Below are positions 1 to 10,389 of a stretch of DNA of 64,000 nt, piece by piece. Every line of letters starts with the position of its first letter. Position 1 is the stretch's first letter. Source of the stretch: Tilletia caries (lineage: Eukaryota; Basidiomycota; Exobasidiomycetes; Tilletiales; Tilletiaceae); NCBI GenBank assembly GCA_032718865.1, contig JALUTQ010000006.1:62001-126000 (forward strand), written 5' to 3'. Made by a program: the position numbers and the translations under genes. Below the pieces are notes generated by a model. The model was not told the DNA's origin. It did no database searches and saw only the letters and a program-made list of their open reading frames with translations.

Positions 1-526
1 GGAAGCAAGGCAGGGAACAGCACATCCGCACGAGCTCACATGACGTCTCGCAGAGCCGCGAGTGCAGTCTCGACACCGGCGCTGGTCGAATCGTTCAGCG
101 CTTCCGGTGGGCCGGAATGGGTCTCGTCGATAGCGCGAGAGCCGATGCACTCCGCACCGAATGCTTTTGCAGCCGCAGCGCGGACCTCGGCGGCGTCGTG
201 CACAAGGCAGTGGCGAATGATGGCGATGGTGACATGTTCGTCATCAGAGTTGAGCTGTAGGGAACAAAAGCATCAGGATGAATGTTCAGTCAGATAGACA
301 GAATCCATTGGTACTGACTTCTGGTAGCTTTCTCCAAATCTCGGTGACCGTAAGACGGAAACCAGCTCGGAAGGAAGATCCGGTTACCGTTGCGCCCGCG
401 AGCCCGAAGGATAGGGATCGTCTCGCGCAATATCTTCTCGCCAAGCTTGCGCATCAACTCTACAATCGTTGCACTTTCAACTAAAATCAACCATATGCGA
501 GAGAAAGTTTCAGCGCTCCGGATCAA
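1..526 (-). pseudogene. GCN1: Gcn1-like HEAT-repeat gene remnant, cut by window start
   Basis: Gcn1 is the large HEAT-repeat ribosome-associated activator of the Gcn2 kinase. Two exon-like stretches on the minus strand resemble its conserved middle. At about 470-390 I read MRKLGEKILRETIPILRA, like the Gcn1 'GELxRKLGExIL..IIPIL' helix pair. After an intron ending in CCCTACAG, an open frame at 257-1 contains AAEVRAAAAKAF, GSRAIDET and ETALAALRDVM, the Gcn1 pattern of helices around 'AIDEIVPTLL...TALxALKxVM'. The frame is broken by TGA at 36-38, after which it continues with ARADVLFPALL, again Gcn1-like. So it is decayed or the copy is mutated. The gene continues outside the window. The family call is by recognition only; another HEAT protein is possible. 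Confidence 0.5.
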
Positions 527-697
527 GGCTTCCTCCGAGCTCCTCGGGCATCAGCAAGGATCGGAGAAAACTTACCATAACTTGCTCTGTTTCCCCAAAA
601 GTGAGCGATCGTGCAGGGCTGTAGTCCACTGTCCAAGCGGACTCTGGGCTGTGGTGGCGAAAAGTCGTAGAAGTCAAGCTTATTCAAGAACAAAGAA

Positions 698-1518
698 GGG
701 CAATTCACGCGTGCCACACAAAGCCACTCGAAGCCATTTGAACACTCCCACAACCACTCAGAAGTGTGATTTGAAGATTGTTTTGGGTGGGTCTGCAAGT
801 GTTGAGAGGGTGTATTTGGTGAGTTTCAAACACTCGCAACCCAACCCAAACACTCGCAATTCGAATTCAGACACTCCCAGAACAACTCGGACACTTTCAG
901 GCCAACGCGCGGTCTCCTTGCAGGGCCAAAGGTGAAATGACCGATCTGAAATGAGGCAATGGGACAAAAAAAGTTGCCTTGAGGGGGACTCGAAGAAACG
1001 ACTTTTTATTTGGCAAACCAACATCTGACCACTGTACGACGAAGCGTCTTGTACAATAAGATCTTCTGATAATTAAATATAATCCATCAAATAATTTTTT
1101 CCTCCCCTCTTCTGTAAACGGCTTCGCGTCGCCACGTCTGTGGCAGGGCTCAAATGCAGCATTGAGCCTGGTTTGGCATCCGCAATAGAAGTCCCAACGC
1201 GTCCCAGAACTTTCCCCCAGGGGTGTCTTATGTTCAACAAGGTGCTGCGCTACGTGAAGGAGACAGCTGTTTCCGTAGATTCTATTGAAAACAGACACAC
1301 GGTGGCGGGATGAGGACTGAGGTTGGTGCGCAAAAGCGAGATGAGTGAGATGTGAGATTGCTGCGGGAGTGCTGCAGCGCAAGAAGAAGTGCGGAGAAGG
1401 GAAGGGTTGACATGAGGCGGTTCTGGGAGCGTCTGAGGCGGTCCTGGGCGTGCCTGAGAAGGCGCGGGAGTGATCGGAAGTGAGATGAGCGGCTTTGGGT
1501 GGCACGCGTGAATTGCCC
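698..1518. mobile_element. TIR element, 821 bp, no coding capacity seen
   Basis: The ends are inverted repeats of about 28 bp (698-725 and 1491-1518), starting GGGCAATTCACGCG, with one mismatch in the aligned 28 bases. The interior holds short direct motifs such as CACTCNCAA near 740-890 and no credible ORF. The GGG-starting ends resemble the Mutator-like elements at 10893 and 54490, but I could not find a matching 9-bp target-site duplication, so the superfamily is open. Confidence 0.6.
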
Positions 1519-2731
1519 TAGAGAAAAGCGATCAGCAACACTACGCTTTGGCGCAACAGGAATAACTCACAAAGCAGCGGACTGTTGCGCAGGTACTTCG
1601 AGTTCGCGACGAACGGAAGGTGAACGAATGTCGGATACGGGCACTGTGATGACGCCGCAAAGGCTCGATGCGGAACTGTAGGCTGTAGCACAGACTGATT
1701 GAGTAAGAGAGAAATTGGGTGAGGACGGAATGGTCAGATCCGCTGTCAAGAATTAGGAGAAACTCACCCATCATGATGCATCGGTGCCAGTAGTATAGCA
1801 GAGCCCTGTCATAGACAAGTACGTACCCCTTAGTCCTTGACAGTGAAAAGTATGATTGATTGCTTCTGACATGGGTGGTCTATGCGAGCCTGGCCGAGGG
1901 ATTCGTACCCACGCGAAAGAGAAAGGGTCGAGGTGGCAACGGGAGGTTGGGGAGCGCAAATCCTGAAAGTGACTGCCTTCCTTGCCGCCGCCGCTACCGC
2001 CTTCTCTTGATAGGGTAAGGGCGAGTTGAGGATGTAGCATCGGTCGAGTCACAATCAAGCACAGCGCAGGAACTGGGTTTGATGGATCCAAAGTGAGCTA
2101 GAAGCCACCGAGCTGGATACTTAGCGTAGGGCTTAAGCCGTAATTAGTCATTGCGAACAAGAGCAAAGGAACGTCCATGGACTTAGAGTTTCTGTAGATA
2201 ATCATGGCTGTATTTGAAGATCGGGGGTGTAACACAGCAACACAGCAACGGCATCAGATCCATGAAGTAAAAGGGTAGAAGGATGGAGAGCAGGGCTGTG
2301 AATCGCGTCGGCCACCGGATCATCGGAACGTAACTCGGCGAAAGAACCTTATACGGTGCACGTGTGGATTCGGCCCTGTCGATAACGTTCCCCATCGTGT
2401 ACCGGTTACGGAAGAATGGAGTTCCGTCGGCTGCGCCCAAGTCGGACGTCAGTCGGGCGAAGGCAGTGCGATCACGGAGGTAGCTCGAGGCGACACTCGC
2501 CTCAGCTACGCTCCCGGCTCCGTTTCATCTCATTGAAAATTCTCTGCACTTCCCTCTCTTCTCCTAGCAGACAGGGACATGCAGAACCATCACCTCCTTC
2601 CTCTCCTCCCGCTCTCGTACTGCCTCTCGGCTCCCTGATCCTTCGTGAGCGCGCGCGAACGTTCTTCGTTGCGTTGTCTCTGTCTCGTTTCATATCTTTT
2701 CTCTCTGCTTTCCGCGCACACTTCACGCTCA
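1519..2731. other. no recognised gene
   Basis: Only short overlapping frames without recognisable domains are seen. From about 2480 the sequence becomes pyrimidine-rich (CTTCCCTCTCTTCTCC type tracts), which would suit the promoter/leader of the gag-like gene that starts at 2732. Confidence 0.4.
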
Positions 2732-3677
2732 ATGCCTGGAAACAACGACGGCAATTTTAACGGAGAAGACGAAGGACCCATTCAAGTCTTTGGCGATCTG
2801 ACATTGACACCGCTGGGTTGGTCTTTGTCCCCCACTCGCATGCTCGAGGCGGCGGAGTTATCCATTCAGCTGTACAACGAAGGTCAGCCGGACGTTGCCG
2901 CTCGGATGAGAGCCATCTACCAGACGCAAAAGAACGAGGAGGAGAACCTCCAAGCTGCGCACTTCCGAGCGCTGGAGGTCAGTACCGATCGCCTCGCCGA
3001 GGACATCAGGGACGAACTGGTCCTGGTCCACAACCTCCTCACCACGTGGACCGACACGCACGAGCGTCTCGGTCGCACCCCGTGGTCATCGAGCGAGGAA
3101 GACGACGCAAGGTCCCCGGCCCCACCCGCTCCAGCCCCGAACGGACCCGCTTCGTCGACTCCCGGCGTGCAGAGAAGCGCCGCGTCGAGGCGTCTCCTCC
3201 AGACCTCCACGGCAAGGCCAACCGGAAGAAAAACGGAGTCGGGTCGTGGAAGAGCCCAGCGCATCAGAACCAGAAGCGGCGGTTCCACGGTCCGACGGGA
3301 AGCGCAAGGCTGTGACGATTCACATAGGCGTCAGCAGCTCGGAGGGAGCTGGCTCGCTTCGCCCGCCGAAGAAGACTGTCAAGAAGGTGGCCGATCTGGA
3401 GTTCGTCCCCCTTTGGCTTCTGAGCAAGGACGCGTGTCGACGCGCGGCGGAAAAGGAGACCGGCTTCAAGAAGCCGATGATTCAAAAGTCCGACGGCACG
3501 TTCGTGGAAGCAGACGAATCCTGCCCCGACGGGTACGTTCAGGAGGGCGACCTGGACTGGATACTCTGGAACGAGTGTACCAAGATGCGTGAGTAGCTAT
3601 ACACCTTCCTCCCACTGTTCCCCTCCCCCTTGCAGCTGCTGCCGACGTGCTCCAACGCAGCTTCACCTCCATGGGAG

Positions 3678-4046
3678 GTGAGAGCGGTTGACGTACCGTG
3701 GAGGATACTCTCTGGGTCAGTAGATGCGCCGACGAGCGTAGGAACTCTCAGGAGTAGGAGACGCGCCGATGAGCGTGGCACGGGGCACCGACGAGTGCAG
3801 CGTCGACGTGCGCGCCCCCGACGAGCGTAGAGCTGTAGAGGCCATTGCACTGTCAGGCGTAACGTCCACATGGGTACGGCCGACGAGCCACAGACAGCGA
3901 GCTTCAATCGGAATGCGTTGAAGCATAGGCATTTCGATGCGATGGCGCAGATGAAGAGCACATGATATGGCCCGTTGTTGGGAATGCAGACTCTAGTGAC
4001 GTGTGTCTGACGATTTCCGATTCCTTCACTTTCTTTTGTTACACAG
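3678..4046 (+). other. inflated intron in DIRS-like gag
   Basis: The donor is GTGAGA and the acceptor TTACACAG; phases on either side match (G|AA GAG). At 369 nt it is about five times the usual size here. It contains degenerate repeats of a CCGACGAGCGTAG-like unit near 3728-3835, on both sides of which I see no TIRs. It may have grown by local duplication or hold an old insertion. Confidence 0.5.
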
Positions 4047-4468
4047 AAGAGACCCTCATTGCCGAGCACGACGTGGACGAAGACGTTCAGCAGATGTTCA
4101 AGAAGGCGCATCACGCCGTGTTCAACCACAACCTCGCCGAGTCTCAACGCGCCGCTCTGCAGAAGTACTACGCTTGGAACCGGAGTACTTGATGCAGACG
4201 GTACCAACTTATCGTGAACTCGGGGTCGGAAGATCCCATCTTCGACCTCGCGGTCGTCGATACGGCCGACCTCGACGTTTACGTCAGGGAGGAGGAGACT
4301 CGGGCTTGCCAGGAGCAGAAGGCGAAGCTGGCGGCGATGCAGGCCAAGATGGATCAGCTCGTGGCTGCGACCACGGTTCGTCAGGCCGAGACCTACACCC
4401 CGGCTCGCAGCTCGAACCCTCCTCCCTCCTCGTCAAGGAAGCCCAAGACGAAGCGGACCAGAGATCGC

Positions 4469-5507
4469 CAGTGGTCGGCATGGGTGTGGATGACCGGTGG
4501 ATGTGGATGTGGATGAGGCGTCCGATTTTTGAAATTGCATATTTTGGTGTCATCGGCTTAGATCCGGGTCAGATCGGATGATCGTCTGCTCCTGGTTAGA
4601 ATATCATCGGTCCATCACCTGATCTCATACATGCGCAGCTCGCTGAAAAGACTTTTGTCACCGGTCAGCTCCACCACCACCACATCCATTGCCTTCAGCA
4701 AACTTCCCGACCATGCCGTCATACGCGCAGGGTTGGACACTTGGACATCACCGGGAAATGGTTTTGCCATGGCCTTGAGACCGAGGACATGGAAGAGGCG
4801 CTTTCTTCGCTGTCTCTGTTTCCTCAGGCCACCGCAAGCTGAAAGGCCTTCCTCGAATGCAACGGCGAGTTCATCGACAAGAAGGAGCCCGAGGAACACG
4901 ACTTCTCCAAACGAGTGAATAGCTGGACCGTGGACGGTGGACGCAATCTGTTCCGACTCATGCGTTCCGACTTGGACCATATATCGCCAAGAGCGACAGG
5001 AAGGTCTATCCGGGAGCGTCTGGTCAACCAAAGAGAAGCTTGTGAAGGTCGAGTTGCTGCACGACACCAGGAGAAGGCGAATATTCTATGAGGCCTCTAT
5101 TGAGAATGGCCTTCTGTTCGGTCTGATATGTCTTAATTTTGACAGGGTGTATGGAACCGTACTTTGGTGATGAGAAGAAGCGGAAGTAAGGAGCAGGATG
5201 GCACAAATGAAGTGCCGAAGGATTATCCGATGGTAAACGGATGTCAGCTGCAGTAACATCGGATGCCATCTGGTCATCACCCGTTCACATCCGATGAGGT
5301 CCGATGAAAGTCGGGTGCGGAGGGCTGCCACGTGAGTGGCAGTCACGCGCCGAAAAATTGATTACATAAGCGGATGACATCCGGGTGACGTCGGATCTGG
5401 TGGATGTGGTTGTGGATGAGGGCAAAATTTCTGATCGGATGTGGATGTGGATGTGGATGTGGATGAGGACCCCCTCTCATCCGATTTCTCATCCATGCCG
5501 ACCACTG
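4469..5507. mobile_element. hAT-like non-autonomous element, 1039 bp
   Basis: It is flanked by a perfect 8-bp direct duplication GAGATCGC (4461-4468 and 5508-5515). The inverted ends start CAGTGGTCGGCATGG, fitting the YARNG-type terminus and 8-bp target duplication of hAT transposons. Subterminal arrays of GGATGT/GGATGA repeats lie at both ends (4482-4516, 5398-5470). Inside, a plus-strand stretch around 4843-5090 reads like coding sequence (GEFIDKKEPEEHDF... to HQEKANIL then stop), possibly a captured gene piece; no transposase is present. Confidence 0.85.
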
Positions 5508-5879
5508 GAGATCGCAGTTCGTTTCGGACCGAGTTCGCCGGAGTGACCAGCACGGCGAGACCCTACGCCTGTGCCCGCTGCGGAGGAAGAGCCCTGCACG
5601 ACGTCGGGCGCTGCGAAAAGACCCACTTCGCCAAGGCCAGCTGCGCAACCTACGAGACCATTACCCGTCGCGACAAGGCCGATGGAACCCTTGCCTTCAA
5701 GGACACCGGCACCGCCGTCTGCCTCAACTTCAACGGCGGGCGAGCCTGCAACTAGAAGGGCTGCCCCGGTCATCGGTGCTCTCTCTGCGACGTCTCATCG
5801 CATGGCGCTCAGGCTTGCGGGCGCTCGGAATGAGCTCCCTCCCCGGCCCTCTCCTCTCACGTTCAAGGCGGACGCCTGA

Positions 5880-6160
5880 GCCAGCGTTCTGGAAGGCCTT
5901 GGTCTCGGTGATCGGTATGCCGATTTGGTTAGAGCCTTAGAGGTCTATGAGAAGGATTCGACCTCGAGATCCCCCGCATCACCAGCACAGCCATCGCCAG
6001 CAATGCCCCTCCAGCGAACATTCACCGCCCCGCCCTCCGCGAAATCATCCTCAAAGAACGGCAAAGGGGAGCTTACATTGGCCCCTTCCAGAATGCCGGT
6101 GATGTCCAAGGCGTCTTCCACAACCCCTTCCACATGGGGGTGCCCCCCTGGACGAGGACG
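5880..6160 (+). pseudogene. N-terminal edge of DIRS-like reverse transcriptase
   Basis: Two overlapping frames together give LEGLGLGDRYADLVRAL, then FDLEIPRITSTAIASN and ILKERQRGAYIGPF. The pattern 'LxxLG..Y..LV..L..GF.I.IP.I...P.N......E...GRYxGPF' is the conserved lead-in to DIRS/Ngaro reverse transcriptases. A one-base shift separates the pieces near 5955. Right after this, at about 6134, the sequence jumps to the end of the RT/RNase H region, so the catalytic palm (YxDD) is absent. Confidence 0.5.
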
Positions 6161-7975
6161 TACGATGGTGGAGGGAACGGCTCAATGGCGAAGAGGTATG
6201 GAGATTGGAGATCCATTGCCCAGTATGCTCCCCGGGACATCAAACTCTACGTTGATGAATCCTCGGACTGGGTCATCGACATCTGGTGGGACGGTCGCAG
6301 TGCCGCGTATCGCCTTCGAACGGATTGGCGATCGCACGGGAACGGCAGGGACATCCAGTTCGCGGAAGCTTTGGCCATTGAGGTTGGCCTCCTTCACGTC
6401 TTCGCGACCGGTCTTCGGTCCGCAGCTCTCATCGTATACACGGACAACACAGGAGTTCCATTCGGCGTCCCACGCGGACGTATGCGGAACGAAGCCGCAA
6501 CCATCGTCATCGAACGCATACATGATCTTCAAGTCCGGCACGACGTGGTCGTTCACACTCGGCGGGTCGCATCAGCCGACAACCCTGCTGATGAACCCAG
6601 TCGGCCCTTCCCACAATCGTACTTCCCCCTTGCGTTGCCGCGGAGTTCCTTCCCGACCCGCAGTCATCCTCGAACTGACATTGGCAAAGACAAGCAGCAC
6701 GTGAAGAAGGCTCGCATCCCTGAGCGATCACAGTCATCACGTCCCTCCTTGGCTGCGTTGAGAGCGGCGCGTCAGAAGACCATGAAGATACAAGCAGCTT
6801 CCGCTCCGAGCGCCGCGTCGAATCGCCGCCGATCTACTCCCCAGCCGCTCACAGTCGCCCGCTCATCGCTGCGTCCCGACTTTCTTGCTCACCAGAGACT
6901 GTCGTCTTGGCGTCCAGTCACAGCGCTTCAAGGAACGCACTTGTCCTTCGAGGAGGTAGCGTCCGTCAGCGCTGCTGTGGCCGATTCCTACAGCGAGGAT
7001 ACGTTGAAGTCGTACGGGTCAGGCCTAGCACGTTGGCACCAGTGGTGCGATCACCCCGGTGTTCCCGAACAGCTCCGGTGTCCTGCCCCTGCCGAGCTTC
7101 TCAAATCCTTCATTCTCCAGCACACCGGCCATTTTTCCTCCGACACCATCGGCACTTGGTTGTCGGGTCTGCGAGCCTGGCATCGGATTTGGAATCAATC
7201 TTGGCCGGCCGGGAACATGCGTCGGACTGAGCTCATCCGATACGCGGCTTTGCATACTCCCTCCACCAGTCGCAATCCAGCCCGTCCTGCCGTCACGCTG
7301 GAGTGGCTATCTGCCATCCTCAGCGTCGTCAAGCTCAACAGCCCCGGGAATGTGGCAGCGGCGGCGGCGGCATCTGTTGCACTCTGGGGTCTGCTGCGGC
7401 TCGGGGAAACTAAATGTTTGCCGAAGAACTTCGATCAGCGGAAGAACATCTCCCGCACCGGAGTTACCTTCGCCTCGGCGTACGGAGGGGTAGTCACTGC
7501 AACGCTCTCGCTACCCTTCACCAAGACAAGCCCTCACGGTCAGCGTGTCGTCCTAACGGAGCAACCATCATCGGTCGACCCCCTGCTTTGGCTCCGCCGA
7601 CATCTGGCGCTCAACACGGTCTCAAACGACGAAGAGAACAGCCTGTTTGCCTTCCGATATGGTAGGGGCGTCACACAGATGCGCCGCAAGACGCTGACGT
7701 CGCGGCTCCAGATCCTGGTCAAACGCGCCGACTTGCCGGTCATCGATGGCCATAGTTTCAGAATCGGCGGCTGTACGGAGTTGTTACGCGCAGGGAACGC
7801 CTTCGACGATGTGCACGTCCATGGACGGTGGTCCAGTGAGGCGTGGCAGCGCTATGTGCGTGATCACGCAGAGATCATGGCGGCCCGGCTACATCTCGAC
7901 GACACAGCATTATCACGTTTAGTCGAAGCTGAACGGGAGCGAGGCGTGGGCCCGCGCGCCGGTGCAGTCGGCTAA
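6134..7975 (+). CDS. RNase H plus tyrosine recombinase ORF (DIRS-like)
   Basis: An uninterrupted 613-codon frame. Residues ~35-155 look like RNase H: IKLYVDESSDWVIDIWW, an acidic FAEALAIEVG helix, IVYTDNTG, and VASADNPADEPSR as the C-terminal acidic motif. Residues ~260-600 look like a tyrosine recombinase: an N-terminal core-binding region (YSEDTLKSYGSGLARWHQWC), the first catalytic Arg in WGLLRLGETK, the HxxR box in GHSFRIGG, a following histidine/tryptophan pair in HGRWSS, and the nucleophile Tyr in AWQRYVR. All expected catalytic positions are present, so the recombinase could still fold and act. The RT that should precede RNase H is missing, making the ORF a deletion-derived fusion. The first Met may not be the real start, because the frame is inherited from the polyprotein. 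Confidence 0.8.
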   Translation: MGVPPWTRTYDGGGNGSMAKRYGDWRSIAQYAPRDIKLYVDESSDWVIDIWWDGRSAAYRLRTDWRSHGNGRDIQFAEALAIEVGLLHVFATGLRSAALIVYTDNTGVPFGVPRGRMRNEAATIVIERIHDLQVRHDVVVHTRRVASADNPADEPSRPFPQSYFPLALPRSSFPTRSHPRTDIGKDKQHVKKARIPERSQSSRPSLAALRAARQKTMKIQAASAPSAASNRRRSTPQPLTVARSSLRPDFLAHQRLSSWRPVTALQGTHLSFEEVASVSAAVADSYSEDTLKSYGSGLARWHQWCDHPGVPEQLRCPAPAELLKSFILQHTGHFSSDTIGTWLSGLRAWHRIWNQSWPAGNMRRTELIRYAALHTPSTSRNPARPAVTLEWLSAILSVVKLNSPGNVAAAAAASVALWGLLRLGETKCLPKNFDQRKNISRTGVTFASAYGGVVTATLSLPFTKTSPHGQRVVLTEQPSSVDPLLWLRRHLALNTVSNDEENSLFAFRYGRGVTQMRRKTLTSRLQILVKRADLPVIDGHSFRIGGCTELLRAGNAFDDVHVHGRWSSEAWQRYVRDHAEIMAARLHLDDTALSRLVEAERERGVGPRAGAVG

Positions 7976-7978
7976 CCA

Positions 7979-8266
7979 TACTGGTAGTCGGGACAGGCGG
8001 CCCACTCTCGAGCTCGGCCCAAAATCATAGGCCCGCGCCCACCCACCTGCGGTGGGTCGCTCCCAACAATCACTCGTTCTGTTCACGACAACGGACTGAG
8101 GCAACGAGGAAGACTGCGGGTGCGCAGCCAAAAAAATCGTCTGAGTGGAAGATGAAATAGATGAGAATTGAATAGATACGTTGGGCGAAGAAGTTGGGGT
8201 TCTTCAAGTTCGGAGTTGCTGCAGGGAAGGTAGAAGGGCTGGGAAAGATACATTTCCACACTCTCC
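7979..8266. other. no gene seen
   Basis: The spacer between the recombinase stop and the end of the cysteine-rich pseudogene. It has a GGCCCGCGCCC-rich stretch with a short imperfect palindrome near 8040-8055 (CCACCTGCGGTGGG) that could be part of the DIRS-like terminal sequence; no ORF or RNA gene was recognised. Confidence 0.35.
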
Positions 8267-8857
8267 TCATATGCCGAACGCCAGCTCGGCGTCTCCGTCA
8301 TTCGGGTAGTGGTCGAATTGTTTTCCGATCGAGACATCTCCGTAGCCGGGGTAAGGCGGTTGGCGCGGAGGCGTAGGCGTGGCACCGGTCGACTTGCACA
8401 CCCGGTCCACACACGCAGCTGCTCCGGTCGACGAGTTCCGGCAGTCCGAAGTTGTATAGCAGGCCTCCCCCAGATCCGACCCATCACAATAGTACGTGGG
8501 CGAGGGGCAGTCGCATTGGGCATAGATAGGCCGGCACCTACGCGAGAGACAGAGGTCGTCGACGGGCTCCGAATACTCGTTGTCGCAAGAGTAAAGAGAA
8601 GACCGGAGGGCACAGGTCTTGTAGCTCTGGTACGTCTGTGCGCAGTAACCATTGTCGCACTGGTCGTCTGAGTCGCAGCGGTCGTCGAGCGAGAGCTTCT
8701 TGCAGACTCCCTAGACGCAGGCCGAGTTGGCGCAGTCCGTGTTCATTCCCGTGCGGAAAGAGCCGCCGACGTCGTTCGCGGTGCAGACGCTGTCTGACGT
8801 GTCGTGTCGCTCGCCCCCTTGTCCAGGCACGGGTCGATTAACATGAAAGCTGGAATA

Positions 8858-9434
8858 CACCAGCAGACCATGGGGACAGGTCGTGGCGGTCCCGCGGAAT
8901 CTCCCGGTGCGGTCCCAGATTTGTATGGGCCCAGCCAGCGGAGGACCGTCCCGGCGGCGTTTTCCGAACTATCCCGGGACTGACTGGGAGCGAAATCCTG
9001 GGACCGGCACCGGGACCGCCCCAGGACTGTCCGAGAGAGAGAGAAATTTTCAAATTATTAGAAAGGAAAGAATCAAACATTGTGGGGATCTAACTCTCGA
9101 CCCCCACAATCAGAAGGACCGGTACCTTCCACTAAATCACGAGCGCCTTTTTAGCACGACATATGTTTCTTTGATCAGTACTTATACACTCCATATTGGC
9201 ATTATCGCGAGGCTGGTTAAGAAAACTCGCCCAAAGTCTCGGATCACACCTCAGGGAACCACCCTGAGCATATGTAGGCATTTGGAAAGAGGAGTGATTA
9301 TCCTGTTATTTACCTTGACAGTCCTGGGACGGTCCCCGTGGGACAATACCGGGATTTTTGCGATAGGACAGTCCCGGTCAGCCCCGTGGTATTCTCCCGG
9401 GACACTCCCAGTCAGTCCCCCAGGTCTGCTGGTG
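8858..9434. mobile_element. TA-flanked TIR element, 577 bp (Tc1/mariner-like MITE?)
   Basis: The termini CACCAGCAGACC (8858-8869) and its inverted copy (9423-9434) are flanked by TA on both sides (8856-8857, 9435-9436), the target duplication of Tc1/mariner elements. Excision leaving TA restores the cysteine-rich reading frame, which supports these borders. The interior has many GTCCCGG / GGGACTG motifs near both ends and no transposase. Confidence 0.75.
9058..9140 (-). other. tRNA-like / SINE-like segment
   Basis: On the minus strand an A-box-like TGATTTAGTGGAAGG is followed by a hairpin TTGTGGGG / CCCCACAA with a 14-nt loop containing GAGTTAGATCC, a degenerate B-box. No normal cloverleaf can be drawn. 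It parallels the segment at 53019-53105. It could be a tRNA-derived SINE fragment captured in the element, or chance. Confidence 0.3.
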
Positions 9435-10330
9435 TAGTCCTTGCAACCGCTCTGGCCGAGAGGGAAGAAAGCGCAGCAATTGCGATCGGCCTCCTTGCCC
9501 TTAACGTATTGGTCAAAAGAATAGCCGTCGTTGAAGAATCGGACGATGTAGTTGAGGTATTGGTTGCGTCGACCGATCTGGCCCGCTTTGCACTTGCCAC
9601 TGCGGCACTGCTCGTTGATAGCGCAAACATTCTGGGGGAAAACACTGCTGTTGTTCGGCAGCGCACACTTGTCATCAAGGCACACCTGTGCGTTCGTGCA
9701 GTGCGTGTCGCGCGGGCAGGCTGCCCCGAGACCAACATACGCGCAGGTTCCGCTGATGCATCTGCCCTGGGAACAATCGCCTGCGACGTGACAGGCGTGC
9801 TCCAGAGGCGCTCGGCTGCATCTTTGGGCCGGGTAGTTGCACGGGAAAGGGTTTCCAAAATTGGAGTAGCACGTGCTCGTGCTGTTACATTTTCCCGTAA
9901 AACATTGTGAGTTCTTCTTGCAGAGGTGGTTCCTCAGGACAGTCCCAGTCGGGGCGGCTGTCGAGGAGGTAGTGGGGGACGCAGCCTTGGACGTGGTGTT
10001 GGCCGTGGTACTGGACCTGATGCTGATAGTGGTAGACACCGCCTTCGACGTAGTGCTGGACTGGGCGGTGGAAGTAGTGTTGCCGCGAGCCAGAAGGGCG
10101 ACCGAGTACCCGTCGGCTTGCTTGACGATGGAAGCCTTGGTGATCGCGGCAAGGCGAGAATAACGACGAAGGCGAAGGCGAACGTCGCCTGGAGGTCAAA
10201 GAAGCGCATCGTAGCCGACCTTTGGGGGTGGCGGAGGGATGCACCGGCTAGGGGAAAGAGGAAAGAGGAAAGAGGGGAGGGGAAGGGGGAAGACTGTCAC
10301 AGTACGGCGGGCCTAGGAGAAGGGAGGGAT

Positions 10331-10389
10331 GAAGAAGATTAGCAGAAGATTAGCAGAAGATTAGCAGAAGATTAGCAGAAGATTAGCAG
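10331..10389. repeat. 11-bp tandem repeat
   Basis: About five copies of ATTAGCAGAAG in direct array, immediately upstream (minus-strand sense) of the cysteine-rich pseudogene. Confidence 0.9.

Larger units (their letters stand above)
2732..5830 (+). pseudogene. DIRS-like gag (ORF1), spliced and broken
   Basis: The start ATG at 2732 gives MPGNNDGNFNGEDEGPIQ, an acidic, helix-rich N-terminus. The frame must shift around 3150-3250 to continue as VEEPSASEPEAAV to about residue 285. Two introns fit by phase: 3589-3635 (47 nt) and 3678-4046 (369 nt, unusually long and filled with GACGAGCG-type repeats); the small exon 3636-3677 joins in frame to 4047. Lesions are TGA at 4190-4192 and TAG at 5753-5755. 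The C-terminal region has ACARCGG, then CLNFNGGRACN, then (past the TAG) GCPGHRCSLC with a later H and C. This is a zinc-binding cluster like those of fungal DIRS gags. A hAT-like element splits it at 4469-5507; without the element and one 8-bp duplication the frame reads through. Confidence 0.6.
2732..7975 (+). mobile_element. degraded DIRS-like (tyrosine recombinase) retroelement
   Basis: The order is a gag-like ORF1 with a terminal cysteine cluster, the N-terminal edge of a reverse transcriptase, RNase H, then a tyrosine recombinase. That is the arrangement of DIRS/Ngaro-type retroelements, which integrate with a recombinase instead of a DDE integrase. Most of the RT is deleted, ORF1 carries nonsense and frameshift lesions, and a hAT-like element sits in ORF1. 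I did not identify the terminal repeats, so the outer limits given are those of the coding parts. Confidence 0.65.
8267..10209 (-). pseudogene. cysteine-rich secreted protein, broken
   Basis: The ATG at 10209 gives MRFFDLQATFAFAFVVILA, a plausible signal peptide. A one-base loss near 10153 shifts the frame; the shifted frame continues LAAITKASIVKQADGYSV, a Ser/Thr-rich linker, then many paired cysteines in units like CKKNSQCFTGKC, CHVAGDCSQGRC and CAINEQCRSGKC. An element sits at 8858-9434. If it and one TA are removed, the frame reads CKDY|SSFHVN and resumes units such as CDSDDQCDNGYC and CYTTSDCRNSSTGAAAC, ending AELAFGI at TGA 8267-8269. An in-frame TAG near 8710 (after CANSACV) is a third lesion. 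The repeats resemble secreted disulfide-rich or Dickkopf-like modules of basidiomycetes. The function is unknown; the product would be exported if intact. Confidence 0.7.

Noticed and set aside
4615..5067. 150-codon minus-strand ORF in the first hAT-like element
   Set aside because: No transposase motif; the plus strand in part of this segment looks more coding-like, so this is probably its shadow.
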